A stretch of 64,000 nt of DNA from Phaeobacter inhibens DSM 16374 (lineage in GTDB: Bacteria > Pseudomonadota > Alphaproteobacteria > Rhodobacterales > Rhodobacteraceae). Positions 7,560 through 16,159 of this stretch are shown one piece after another (within the stretch, counting starts at the first letter, position 1; each line of letters begins with the position of its first letter). The stretch is taken from assembly GCF_000473105.1 (NCBI RefSeq), contig NZ_KI421498.1, positions 2,574,009-2,638,008 on the forward strand, written 5' to 3'. The position numbers were made by a program, and so were the translations under genes. The notes under the pieces were generated by a model. That model made no database searches, had not been told where the DNA came from, and saw only the letters and a list, made by a program, of their open reading frames with translations.

Positions 7560-8990
7560 TCAGGCGCCCCAATCTCCAAATCCAAACAACAGATAATCGC
7601 GCTGATACACCGACGCGATCTGCGCCTCCAGCTCAGCATCGTAGATGTCTGCCAGTTGGTAGGGATGGTCCATCTCTGGCGCATTGGGCAGAACACTCTC
7701 TGATTGCCCAAGCCAGCGGGCCAGGTCCGGCAGTGTGCGCGCCAAATCTGCTTCCCGCAGGATAAGATCCGGCGACTGGATGGTCGCGAACCCGGCAATT
7801 GTCTGCGCCTGCGTCGCCCAAGACGCATCAGTGCGGAACCCTGTCTGTCCCGAGAGATTAGCGCCAATCACCTCGACAAACCTCGTAAAGGCCAAGCGAT
7901 GCTGGTCCCACGTGTACGCCCCATCTGCCGGATCTTTCGGCAAAGGTACCTTGAACTGGTTGCGCATCAGATTGCGGATCTGGCGCATCGATCCCGGCCC
8001 GGTGTCCAGAATACGAGTGCAGAAAACATGATGCAGGCGGGCTACAGGGTGGCGCAGCACGGTCAGGCTGCGGAATCTTGGATGACCCCGCTTCCACTGA
8101 CGCAGCTGTTTCTGGTTCATCCCCGAGATCAACGCGTCACTGCCATCAGGTTCCTGCCGGGCCATCCAATTGCAGACAACATCCGTTGGCCCCCCGCTGA
8201 TCGGCAGATACAACAATGGCAGCTGCTGACCGGCCACATACTCAGGGACCACTGGCCCGCGCCGTGGTTCAAAATTTGGGGTCCGGGACAGGTTGAAACG
8301 ATCTAACCCCGCCATGGCGCGATCCAGCTCCTGCGGATTGGCGACTTTCTCTTCAAGCGAGGTGGGGTTTTGCGGTTTGAGGCTATCATCAAGCTGGTCC
8401 AGCCGGGCTCCAACGCCCAGCCATTTGGCCAACCCATTGAGCACCTCCAGATCCTGCAGATCCTCATAGGCGACATAAAAGGCCGTCTGCCCAGATTTCT
8501 GCAGCCGGTTTAGCAAGGTAACCTGAAAGTTCTGCAGCTCTGTCACATGCCGCGCGAACTCCTCTGCATTGATCGTTGCCAACCCCGTCTTGCGACGTTT
8601 CACGTTTGTCAATTTCCACTGACCAGTGCGCTTGGCAATCTGGTGGGAGACATAGCTTTCAGCCGGATTTCTGGTCAGGATAATCTTGGCGCACTGCGGA
8701 TCGTCCAAGATCTGATCCAGCACGCGTGGATCGTGATCATGGAAATAGCGAAACCCGTTCAGCGCCCCCTCTGCCCTGCAAAAACGGTCCAGAAATCCCA
8801 GTGCATCGCCATCGCGCCGCTGCTGCGTCCACCCCAGTGTCGTCTCGCAGTTTGGGTAGCTGATAAAATGAGGGTTAAACGCCTCACCATGGCAGGTAAC
8901 CCCCTCCAGTGCGTTCAGATTGGCTTCAAGAAAATTCGAGCCAGTGCGCATTTCAGCAAACACAACGAAGTAATCAAAGTTCTGAGGCAT
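7560..8990 (-). CDS. Sulfotransferase-like protein, two tandem domains
   Basis: A 476-residue protein. The N-terminal half resembles Stf0/NodH-type sulfotransferases: FAEMRTGSNFLEANLN is the expected 5'-phosphosulfate loop for PAPS, and KIILTRNPAESYVS a 3'-phosphate-binding strand. From about residue 255 a second block begins (LLYLPISGG) and LTVLRHPVARLHHVF repeats the RHP-type motif, so the gene seems to encode two sulfotransferase-like units, the second with a degenerate P-loop. The substrate is unknown; the two glycosyltransferases upstream suggest a surface glycan. The gene start is 6 bp from the next gene, so they are probably one operon. Confidence 0.75.
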   Translation of the reverse strand: MPQNFDYFVVFAEMRTGSNFLEANLNALEGVTCHGEAFNPHFISYPNCETTLGWTQQRRDGDALGFLDRFCRAEGALNGFRYFHDHDPRVLDQILDDPQCAKIILTRNPAESYVSHQIAKRTGQWKLTNVKRRKTGLATINAEEFARHVTELQNFQVTLLNRLQKSGQTAFYVAYEDLQDLEVLNGLAKWLGVGARLDQLDDSLKPQNPTSLEEKVANPQELDRAMAGLDRFNLSRTPNFEPRRGPVVPEYVAGQQLPLLYLPISGGPTDVVCNWMARQEPDGSDALISGMNQKQLRQWKRGHPRFRSLTVLRHPVARLHHVFCTRILDTGPGSMRQIRNLMRNQFKVPLPKDPADGAYTWDQHRLAFTRFVEVIGANLSGQTGFRTDASWATQAQTIAGFATIQSPDLILREADLARTLPDLARWLGQSESVLPNAPEMDHPYQLADIYDAELEAQIASVYQRDYLLFGFGDWGA

Positions 8991-8996
8991 GGTTCG

Positions 8997-10703
8997 TTAT
9001 TGTACCAGATAAGGTTTGCGCGGCGTTTTGGGCATGTTCAACGGCCCTTGTTCAGCCGGAAAATCGCCCATCAGATAGGGGTGCATCCCCTGGTTCTTGA
9101 GGTTTTGCAGAAACTGGCCAAAGCCCGCCAGATCCACCATTGTCGGCGCGGTATTCAAGTGGCGCTGCGCCTGCGCTCCAAATTCATCCAGAACGGTCTG
9201 TATCGGCTCCATCGGCGACTCTACAAATTCAGCCATCGACCAGATCCGCACCCGCGCCTTCACGTATTTGGAGCGGAGGATTTCAATATGTTTGGCCTCA
9301 ATCTGCTGCAATCGCGCCGCCTCGCGCCGTAAGTCAGCGAAGTTCTTGTTGGACCGGAACAGCGGCACCGCCCAGGCACCGGAGATCACTGAGACCTGCG
9401 CATTGGGGTCGCGCGCCACCAGCCAGTTGATAGCTTGATTGTCCTGTGGCCCGAACTGAAAACACTGTCGCTCTCCGCGTGTGTTCCAGATCAGATTGGT
9501 CAGAAACCCCTTCGGATGGTAGTCGCGCAGCTTCGCACTGTCACTGAGACCACCGTTGATCAGCGTCTGGCGATCGGCAAATTCGACGCCATCAGCTGCA
9601 AACAGATGCCCGTGCACCTTGGCGCCCGTGACCTGGGTCAGCCATTCCTCAAAATTCTCGAACAGCTCAGCGAAACCCTGAAACATCGAATAAGGATTAC
9701 AGGTAATGCCATTTTCCAACCCGTTGGCGGGAAGGCGGCTCTGCATATAGAGCCCCGGACGCCCGCGTGTCCGACGCTCAACCGCTTTGGCAAAAATCCG
9801 GTCAATTTTGCCAGGATTGGGTTCTCTGCTCTTCATCACATCCGGCCGGTCCCCCAGAAACGTCGCATAAAGCCGGTCCGCATGAGGCCAGATCTTGCGC
9901 GCAACAAAACAATCAGAACGGCGCAGCAGCTGCAGATGATCATCGTAGAAATTATGCGGTTTGCCCTGAAAATCGAACTTGGAAAGAGTGAGAGATCGAC
10001 TTTCGATGTTACCGGAATAGAGCCGCGCAAGCGTCTGGTAGTAGCTTTCATCCGGGATCCAGACCTTGCGGAAATACCGGTCATATCGTGGTCGGTCCGG
10101 GTCGTCCAAAATTGCCGACAGGGTCTGCCGTGTCAGGCACCACCACTGGCTGCCCATATGCGGGACCAAGCCGTCGGGGATCTTGCGCCGGATACCCAAC
10201 TTGCGTTGTAGCGAGACATATCTGTCGAAGAGATAGCGGCGTTTTTTCCAGGAGAAGGGAAAACGCAATGTAAAGCGTTCGACATCCAGCCCCCCGACAA
10301 TCCACGGAACATCAGCGGTGGTGGCGCTTTCGATGAAATCCGTGCGCGGACGCGCGGCAAGGTAGTCCACCAGATCAGACACAGGACGCAGCGGCAGGCA
10401 GGACCCGGAGGCGAGGAAGACATGCCGCACCGATGGGTATGTCGCCAGCAACAGCTCCGAGGCAGACTGCGACGCCGCAACAATGCCCCAGGTGCCCCAT
10501 TCGCAGCGATGTCGCCGCGAAAACCGCACCATCGGGTCACCGGAAAACGCAGCCTTGAACGCCGCATATGTCGCCTGGGGGACCTTTTTGTCGACATGCA
10601 GAACAACTGGGCACCCCCCTGCCACCCAATGCCGGGCAACCTGTTCTGCGCGGTCCAGTGCCGTGTGGACCAGCATCACGATGCCGACAGTGCTCATGCC
10701 CAA
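8997..10703 (-). CDS. GT14-type (core-2/I-branching) glycosyltransferase with C-terminal extension
   Basis: A 568-residue protein. The first about 300 residues resemble core-2/I-branching beta-1,6-N-acetylglucosaminyltransferases: GIVMLVHTALDRAEQVARH, VVLHVDKK, HVFLASGSCLPLRP and WIPDESYYQTL. Family members transfer N-acetylglucosamine or xylose to glycans. No signal peptide or membrane segment is visible, so it should act in the cytoplasm. The rest (about 330-568) has no family I recognise; Rhodobacterales homologues carry a DUF of this kind. It overlaps the upstream glycosyltransferase by 10 bp. Confidence 0.75.
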   Translation of the reverse strand: MGMSTVGIVMLVHTALDRAEQVARHWVAGGCPVVLHVDKKVPQATYAAFKAAFSGDPMVRFSRRHRCEWGTWGIVAASQSASELLLATYPSVRHVFLASGSCLPLRPVSDLVDYLAARPRTDFIESATTADVPWIVGGLDVERFTLRFPFSWKKRRYLFDRYVSLQRKLGIRRKIPDGLVPHMGSQWWCLTRQTLSAILDDPDRPRYDRYFRKVWIPDESYYQTLARLYSGNIESRSLTLSKFDFQGKPHNFYDDHLQLLRRSDCFVARKIWPHADRLYATFLGDRPDVMKSREPNPGKIDRIFAKAVERRTRGRPGLYMQSRLPANGLENGITCNPYSMFQGFAELFENFEEWLTQVTGAKVHGHLFAADGVEFADRQTLINGGLSDSAKLRDYHPKGFLTNLIWNTRGERQCFQFGPQDNQAINWLVARDPNAQVSVISGAWAVPLFRSNKNFADLRREAARLQQIEAKHIEILRSKYVKARVRIWSMAEFVESPMEPIQTVLDEFGAQAQRHLNTAPTMVDLAGFGQFLQNLKNQGMHPYLMGDFPAEQGPLNMPKTPRKPYLVQ

Positions 10704-11737
10704 TTTCCTTTGGACATCAGGCCCAGAATCTCCAGCTGGCGCCAGTTGATATATTTCTCACTCCACTTGCACCAAAGCTCGGGCTGATCTCCGGCAACCG
10801 CGGCATAGGCTTTGTATTCGGCGGATCCGGCATAATGCTGCCCGCGCAGCATCTCTTCCTCGGCTTTGGAGACAAAAGTGTGCAGAAACTTGGTGTGCAG
10901 GAGCGCACCACTGGCTTTCTCACCGCCGTCGGTTTCATAGACCTGATTCAGCCCCCGTGGCAGCAGGACATGGGTCGAGCTGACGTAGGCGTAGCGCCGA
11001 TCCCATTTAACCAGGGGGATCTTGTTCAGGGCTGGCGCCTTCTTCGGCTGATCTGAGAAGAAAACCCGCGCCCGTGGTCCCCCTTGTATCCAGAGGTTGC
11101 CATAGGTCGGATTACGCTTGATCGAGTAGTTGCCGCTGTCAAACCAATTGGCGATCTCCAGCGGGTCCTGCCCGGCGTTGTAAGGCACGGCGTCCAGCTT
11201 GCCCTTCGGGTAAACATCGATCAGCATCGCGGAAAAACTGCGGATTGCCGAACTGTCCAGCCAATCCGTCAGGGCGCGCAGGGGTCGACTGTCGCAGAAA
11301 GGATATATGAACAGCTCATCCGGATCGACCACCAACACCCAGTGGCCATGGGCATAGCGCCGTTTCAGATGGTTCATCCAGTCGATGCCAAATCCCGCAC
11401 GCTTGTAGCTCGCCACGGTATGCCAGACAGAGACATCCGGCATGCCACGCAGATACTCACGCGTGCCGTCCACCGATCCGTTGTCGACAATAAGGAAGTG
11501 ATTGACGCCGAGTTTGCGATAGTAGTCGAGGAAATAGGGCAACCGGATCTGCTCATTGCGCAAGGTGGTTACCAGCAGGATATCACCCGGCCGAATGCGA
11601 TCCGTCTGGTCCTGAACCGCTGACAACTCGCGGGACTTGCGCATGGCACGCAGGATGCGACGTTTCCGCCGCAGCCGCATGCGATAAGACTCCCAAAGAC
11701 TCAAGACTGCTTCCATCCCCGGTTGCAAAGGCGCCAT
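10694..11737 (-). CDS. Glycosyltransferase family 2/92-type protein
   Basis: A 347-residue soluble GT-A fold protein. LLVTTLRNEQIRLPYFLDYY and FLIVDNGSVDGTREYL form the nucleotide-sugar-binding start, and WVLVVDPDELFIYP holds the acidic DPDE metal-binding motif. It resembles GT2_4/GT92-type enzymes found in exopolysaccharide loci. It comes first in a three-gene minus-strand run with the GT14 and sulfotransferase genes. The start is uncertain: methionines at residues 8 and 20 are alternatives. Confidence 0.75.
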   Translation of the reverse strand: MAPLQPGMEAVLSLWESYRMRLRRKRRILRAMRKSRELSAVQDQTDRIRPGDILLVTTLRNEQIRLPYFLDYYRKLGVNHFLIVDNGSVDGTREYLRGMPDVSVWHTVASYKRAGFGIDWMNHLKRRYAHGHWVLVVDPDELFIYPFCDSRPLRALTDWLDSSAIRSFSAMLIDVYPKGKLDAVPYNAGQDPLEIANWFDSGNYSIKRNPTYGNLWIQGGPRARVFFSDQPKKAPALNKIPLVKWDRRYAYVSSTHVLLPRGLNQVYETDGGEKASGALLHTKFLHTFVSKAEEEMLRGQHYAGSAEYKAYAAVAGDQPELWCKWSEKYINWRQLEILGLMSKGNWA

Positions 11738-11863
11738 CTCGGACTGTCGTCAACCCGACTGCATCACCGCCAGCGACATTCCGCACAATATGCCATGTAA
11801 GCTATTTGGAAACAATGAATTTGGGATTGACGCTGTTGTTGCGAGATAGTGGTCCTGAGTGGG

Positions 11864-12751
11864 TCAGGCATGCTCCAGACAGGCCTCTAGTGCGGCCCGT
11901 TCCAAGCGATAGGCAAGGCTGTTCTGATCACCATCCCGTTCGTCCCGCCATTGGCAATAGGCGGTCATACGCCAGTGAAACCAGGGTTTCAACAATAGGT
12001 AGCGCTGGGTGATCTGCGCATCCGGATATGCCGCAAGGAACGTAGCCTCTTCTGCTCCTGTCAGGGGCGCACCGCGATAGACCTGCTGCATTGCGGGAGA
12101 CAGAAACAGCGCAAGATCTTCAGCCGGATCTCCGATCTGTGGGCATTGCCAGTCGATCAGGGTCAGACACCCGCCGGAGGTTACGATATTTCCGGGCACA
12201 GGATCGCCGTGGATCAACACCTTGCGCCCCGCTGCGGGTATCTTCCTACCGGGCTCAAGCCGGTTCAGATCACCGGCATCGCCGCAATAAGCCAAAATGG
12301 ACCGGGTCTGGTCTTTGATTTCCTCACTGCCGGACACACCTGCCGGCAAACTTGGTATCACTGGCTGTGCATGCAACCGGCCAAGCAGAGCCGCCACCTC
12401 TGCGGTGCCCGACGACCAGGTTACGCCCGGTGAATGCCGGTATGCCAACCAATCATGCCCCTCAAACTGGCCGGATGTCAGCAACTCTGGCACCAAAGCG
12501 GTGCCGTTCAGTGCCTGAAGCGTTGCGTATTCGCGTGCGGCATCATTGGCAAAGAGCGGATTGGCGTGACTGTCGCCATAGAGTTTCACCACAATCTCGC
12601 CCAAACGCCAGACACGGTTGGAGCGGCCCCCCAGGAGAGGCGAGGGCGTGGCATCGCTCACTCCGCAGTCTGACAGATACGCCAGAAAGCGGGCGATAAA
12701 ATATGGCGACAGGTTTGGCAGGCCAGGCTCCGTGGTTTCGGCCCGTGTCAC
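11864..12751 (-). CDS. APH/choline-kinase-type phosphotransferase
   Basis: A 295-residue kinase-like protein with the aminoglycoside phosphotransferase fold: nucleotide-binding GGRSNRVWRL, lysine in IVVKLYGD, catalytic HGDPVPGNIV (HxDxxxxN) and metal-binding LIDWQCPQIGDPAEDL. Such proteins phosphorylate small hydroxyl compounds (choline, thiamine, sugars). The substrate cannot be read from sequence, and an antibiotic resistance role is not indicated. GTG start with only a distant GGAG, so the 5' end is less sure. Confidence 0.75.
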   Translation of the reverse strand: MTRAETTEPGLPNLSPYFIARFLAYLSDCGVSDATPSPLLGGRSNRVWRLGEIVVKLYGDSHANPLFANDAAREYATLQALNGTALVPELLTSGQFEGHDWLAYRHSPGVTWSSGTAEVAALLGRLHAQPVIPSLPAGVSGSEEIKDQTRSILAYCGDAGDLNRLEPGRKIPAAGRKVLIHGDPVPGNIVTSGGCLTLIDWQCPQIGDPAEDLALFLSPAMQQVYRGAPLTGAEEATFLAAYPDAQITQRYLLLKPWFHWRMTAYCQWRDERDGDQNSLAYRLERAALEACLEHA

Positions 12752-12782
12752 CCACGAGCCAGATCTCCGGTGCCCTTGTGCG

Positions 12783-13475
12783 TCAGACTGTAGGCGTCAC
12801 AGGTTCGCGCAGCGCTGTCACCGATGATGCCAAGATCGCTGAGCCGCCTTCCAGGATCAAGGCCACTTCGTTGCCACGCATCTGAGTTTCTTTTACCCTT
12901 GTGTAGGTTTCAGCGGTGTCAGAGAGGACGACTTCACCGTTTTTCTGGCTCTCCAGCGTGAAGCTGTAGCTGCCTGGATCAAACGCATATCCGTCGTCAT
13001 CAATACCCTGCCACTGATACGGTTCAGCTGAAACAGGCAGGCTGATTCGCTGCACCTCCTTACCGGTGTCATCCTTGACCACCAGATGCACAGTGTCGGC
13101 GATCTGGGCCGGGTTCGGCGAAACGGTCACAGGGTTGGTCCCATCGAAATAGGCGGGTGCCGCCGATCGGGTTTCCATACCCACCCAGCCGGACATGGCT
13201 GCCATGTTTGCCAGACCCAGCTGCGCTTGGATCCCTTCCAGAACCTCATTGCCCTGAACCTGTTGTTCAACCATCGAGAATTGCGCCAACTGCGCCGAAT
13301 ACTCTGTTGAATCAATAGGCTCCAGAGGATCCTGATACCGCGCCTGTGCGGTAAGCATCTTCAGAAAGGTCTCAAAATCGGAGGCGATCCCCGTGGTTTT
13401 CTTTGGCTCAGCCGAAGCGGTCGACGCCGCTTGCTGTTGTTGCGATGCCGAAGCACCCGATACAGTCGTCGTCAT
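12783..13475 (-). CDS. flgD: Flagellar hook capping protein FlgD
   Basis: Scaffold at the tip of the growing hook, needed for FlgE assembly. The conserved N-terminal region reads DFETFLKMLTAQARYQDPLEPIDSTEY (residues 33-59), followed by SMVEQQVQGNEVLE; the C-terminal part is a beta-rich tudor/FN3-like domain with the QWQGIDDDGYAFDPGSYSF strand pair. 230 residues is normal. It starts 4 bp after fliK, the usual fliK-flgD order. Confidence 0.93.
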   Translation of the reverse strand: MTTTVSGASASQQQQAASTASAEPKKTTGIASDFETFLKMLTAQARYQDPLEPIDSTEYSAQLAQFSMVEQQVQGNEVLEGIQAQLGLANMAAMSGWVGMETRSAAPAYFDGTNPVTVSPNPAQIADTVHLVVKDDTGKEVQRISLPVSAEPYQWQGIDDDGYAFDPGSYSFTLESQKNGEVVLSDTAETYTRVKETQMRGNEVALILEGGSAILASSVTALREPVTPTV

Positions 13476-13479
13476 AATC

Positions 13480-15183
13480 TCAAATCCTCATATCAAGCCC
13501 AACCTCACCGAGGTTGAGTGATTGCGTCATCGGTTCTGCAGAAAGATCAGCCAGGTCCTCATCACCATGCCCAGTGGACCGGCCAGCCTGAGTATTCGCC
13601 TCACCGCGGCCGCCACTTTGATTCGAGGCTTCATCACCAGAGAACTGGAACGAAATATCCTCAAACCCCATCCGCTTAAACTCATCCGCCAGCTCATTGA
13701 TATGGCGTCGCATCAAGTCACCGGTTTCAGCGCGCTCTGTCTGAATCATGACGCTGACTCCAGTCTCTGTGACGGAGACGCGCATATTCACGTGCCCCAG
13801 CTCTTTGGGATTCAGCGCCACATCGACGTTGCGCTCTCCCTTCATTGCCAGCGCTTCGGCCATCTGATTCGCGATCAAACGGGGCGTTTCAGGTTTGTGC
13901 ACGGTCCCTGGGCTTACCGTTGCTTCTGTCAGCAGCTGTGACAGACCAGGCAGCTCAAGTCCGGCGCTGCCACCAGACGCGGCGCTGCTGCCCGCCTCCG
14001 CTGAGAGCGCTGGATCAATAGCAAACGCCGACGTAGATATTGGCATAGCGGCTGTAAGCGCCCCCGCACCCAGGCCAAAACTGGCAACCGAATATGTGCC
14101 CTTAGGCAGCATCGCTGCGGTTTGCGTCGGCGTGGGTGCGCGCATTTGTTCAACTTCTGCACGCCGCAATTCAAGTTTTTCGCGTACCGGCGAAGTCGCC
14201 CCGTCCAACGGAGACGGACTGGCCGTTGGGTTCGCCTGTTGCACCAGTTGGGTTTGCGCACTCACGGACGGTTTCGCAGCGTCTTTCACCGTCTCGGCTT
14301 GCGCTGCCGCTGTCTCCGAAGCGCTGGCGAATTTCACCTCCGGCTGAGAATTGGCGCCAGGGTTGGAGACGGCATCGGTTTGCACGATCCGACCTTTTGG
14401 CCCAGATGTTGTACCGTTTGCCTCGACCGTAGTTTGGCGCGCATCCACAGCGACATCACCTGCTGCCTTGGTCTCTACAGCTGCCGAATCGCTGCGCAGT
14501 CCCCGTGTTGACTGGCCTTCCGCGTCTTTGACCATCCGCTGCGGGACGCCGCCCGTTTCCGACAGCGCCTTTTGTGCGTTGGCAGGGGCGGTCTTAACCC
14601 CCTCGCTCTTCGCGTCTGACGGCAAACCGTCCTTTATAGTGATCTCGACATCGGAAGCAGCACTCGGCGCAACAGCAGGACCATCCGGCGAACCATCCGC
14701 AGGTGAGTTGCCTTCGGCCGTTGCCTTCACGCCCTCAACACTTGGGTGAGACAATGCGGCTGCCTGGCTTGCAGCTTTCTCCGCAGACGCACCATCGCGA
14801 TGGCCTTTATCAATCCGCTTTTGCTCGGCGACATTGACATTCAGCTGCGCCGGAACCGCCAAAGCGTCCTGATCTGCCAGGACCCCCCCGGCGGTCGCCT
14901 GATCCAGCGGATCTTGCGGGTCCTCGCCGGTGGTCGGCTCGGCCTCACCATCATGTGTTGTTTGATTTGCCTTTTCCGACGCACCCGCTGAGGACGCCTG
15001 CTGCTCAGGAACCTCTTCCACCTGCGTTACGTCGGTTCCTGCGTCATCTGACGAATTTGCAGTCTCTGCCATAACCGCATCAAAGCTTGCGCCATTACGC
15101 GATTTTGCCGATTCGCCTTGCTGGATCTTCTCAGATCCCTGCGCCCCACCAGAGGTGGGGTTTGTAAGTGCGTTGATAAACAT
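13480..15183 (-). CDS. fliK: Flagellar hook-length control protein FliK
   Basis: A 567-residue molecular ruler that measures hook length and switches the export apparatus to filament substrates. The N-terminal about 400 residues are low-complexity, rich in Ala, Ser, Thr, Glu and Gln, as usual for FliK. The conserved C-terminal Flg_hook domain lies at about residues 430-530 (VDVALNPKELGHVNMRVSV, LMRRHINELADEFKRMGF). It faces the flgJ-like gene across a shared 125-bp promoter region. Confidence 0.9.
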   Translation of the reverse strand: MFINALTNPTSGGAQGSEKIQQGESAKSRNGASFDAVMAETANSSDDAGTDVTQVEEVPEQQASSAGASEKANQTTHDGEAEPTTGEDPQDPLDQATAGGVLADQDALAVPAQLNVNVAEQKRIDKGHRDGASAEKAASQAAALSHPSVEGVKATAEGNSPADGSPDGPAVAPSAASDVEITIKDGLPSDAKSEGVKTAPANAQKALSETGGVPQRMVKDAEGQSTRGLRSDSAAVETKAAGDVAVDARQTTVEANGTTSGPKGRIVQTDAVSNPGANSQPEVKFASASETAAAQAETVKDAAKPSVSAQTQLVQQANPTASPSPLDGATSPVREKLELRRAEVEQMRAPTPTQTAAMLPKGTYSVASFGLGAGALTAAMPISTSAFAIDPALSAEAGSSAASGGSAGLELPGLSQLLTEATVSPGTVHKPETPRLIANQMAEALAMKGERNVDVALNPKELGHVNMRVSVTETGVSVMIQTERAETGDLMRRHINELADEFKRMGFEDISFQFSGDEASNQSGGRGEANTQAGRSTGHGDEDLADLSAEPMTQSLNLGEVGLDMRI

Positions 15184-15231
15184 TGGCTTCCAGACATTCT
15201 ATCTCGATGCCAGCACCATAACGCCAATCGG

Positions 15232-15246
15232 TTACGGCAATTTTAA
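15232..15246. promoter_or_regulatory. Candidate CtrA box between fliK and flgJ-like genes
   Basis: TTAC-N7-TTAA, one base off the TTAA-N7-TTAA consensus, embedded in an 8-bp palindrome ATCGGTTA/TAACCGAT. It sits 49 bp upstream of the fliK ATG and 63 bp upstream of the flgJ-like ATG, so it could serve both divergent units. Confidence 0.5.
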
Positions 15247-15308
15247 CCGATCATCCGCCAAAATAGAAAAAATCGAAGCAATTTCGACATCTCAGAACGA
15301 GGTACATC

Positions 15309-15599
15309 ATGGAACCAATTGCTCAACTTACGGCGATGCGGCGTCCCGCTGCCATCACCCCGCCGCCACAAGATCCGCTGCGCAAGGCCGCACAGGAGCT
15401 TGAGGCGACCTTCCTTACAGAAATGTTGAAATCCGCCGGTCTTGGCGAAAGTCGCGAAACAATGGGCGGCGGCGCAGGCGAGGATCAGTTTTCCAGTTTC
15501 CTGGTGCGCGCGCAGGCAGAGCAAATCACCAAAGCGGGCGGCGTCGGCCTGGCAGAATCACTTTATCACGCATTGAAAGAGGCACAGGACAATGACTGA
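15309..15599 (+). CDS. FlgJ-like rod-binding protein
   Basis: A 96-residue protein matching only the N-terminal rod-binding half of FlgJ: LRKAAQELEATFLTEMLKSAGLG and GEDQFSSFLVRAQAEQITKAGGVGLAESLY. The muramidase domain of enterobacterial FlgJ is missing. In many alphaproteobacteria the two activities are on separate proteins, and a stand-alone lytic transglycosylase follows flhA in this window (29094-29894). It overlaps flgN by 8 bp. Confidence 0.82.
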   Translation: MEPIAQLTAMRRPAAITPPPQDPLRKAAQELEATFLTEMLKSAGLGESRETMGGGAGEDQFSSFLVRAQAEQITKAGGVGLAESLYHALKEAQDND

Positions 15600-15951
15600 A
15601 CAAACACCGCAACAGTTGATCGAAGAACTTGATGCTCTGCTGGATGCTGAGCGCGCGGCACTTGTAAGTGGCAATCTGCAAGAGCTAGAGCCGCTGCTTG
15701 CCAAAAAGGAAACAATCATAACCACACTGAATATGACCGCTGATCTGGAGCGTGAAGCTCTGGAACATGTTCAGGGCAAAGTGTCTCGCAATCAGGTTCT
15801 GCTGGACAGCGCCATGGAAGGTATCCGCGCGGTCGCTGCCCGAATGGCGGAATTGCGCCGTGTGCGCAAAGGGCTGGATGTCTATGACCAGTCGGGGCGC
15901 AAGACCCGCTTTTCAACCGGTGGCACTCCCAACCTGGAGAAACGCGCATAA
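15592..15951 (+). CDS. flgN: FlgN-like flagellar export chaperone
   Basis: A 119-residue, mostly alpha-helical protein with the FlgN pattern LIEELDALLDAERAALVSGNLQELEPLLAKKE. FlgN holds hook-filament junction proteins FlgK and FlgL in the cytoplasm before export. It is positioned just ahead of the flagellin gene. FlgN sequences are poorly conserved, so the call rests on length, helicity and place. Confidence 0.75.
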   Translation: MTEQTPQQLIEELDALLDAERAALVSGNLQELEPLLAKKETIITTLNMTADLEREALEHVQGKVSRNQVLLDSAMEGIRAVAARMAELRRVRKGLDVYDQSGRKTRFSTGGTPNLEKRA

Positions 15952-15994
15952 CTGGCCCAATTTAGGGAAAATTCTAGCAATGGAATTTCCGGCA

Positions 15995-16009
15995 TTAGCA
16001 CTCCTTTAG
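15995..16009. promoter_or_regulatory. Weak CtrA-like box upstream of fliC
   Basis: TTAG-N7-TTAG, two mismatches to the TTAA-N7-TTAA consensus, 151 bp upstream of the flagellin ATG. The spacing would give a transcript with a long leader. Offered only because four better matches exist elsewhere in the island. Confidence 0.3.
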
Positions 16010-16101
16010 CACATAGTAGGCCAATGTCACTTTGCACCTTCAAGAGAGGGTGGCGCGGAAGCCGGACGGCGGAACGCATAGTCAGAAAGACGTCAGAGAG
16101 C

Positions 16102-16140
16102 GCCCTTCGGGGCAGGGAAACCAGAGGTCAAAACGCCTCT
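16102..16140 (+). promoter_or_regulatory. Two hairpins in the flagellin mRNA leader
   Basis: A GCCC-TTCG-GGGC tetraloop hairpin (16102-16113) and a second AGAGG/CCTCT hairpin (16123-16127 and 16136-16140, 8-nt loop) lie directly before the AAAGGA ribosome-binding site of fliC. FlbT is known in Caulobacter to act on the 5' leader of flagellin mRNA, and flbT is two genes downstream here. Confidence 0.45.
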
Positions 16141-16159
16141 AATTAAAGGAATACATGCT

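Noticed and set aside
7533-7565. Terminator between ptsN and the sulfotransferase gene
   Set aside because: GCCTGATC/GATCAGGC arms exist, but the 17-nt loop and lack of a U-run make a terminator doubtful.
11864-12751. Aminoglycoside resistance gene
   Set aside because: The fold is APH-like, but such kinases are common housekeeping proteins and nothing in the context points to resistance.
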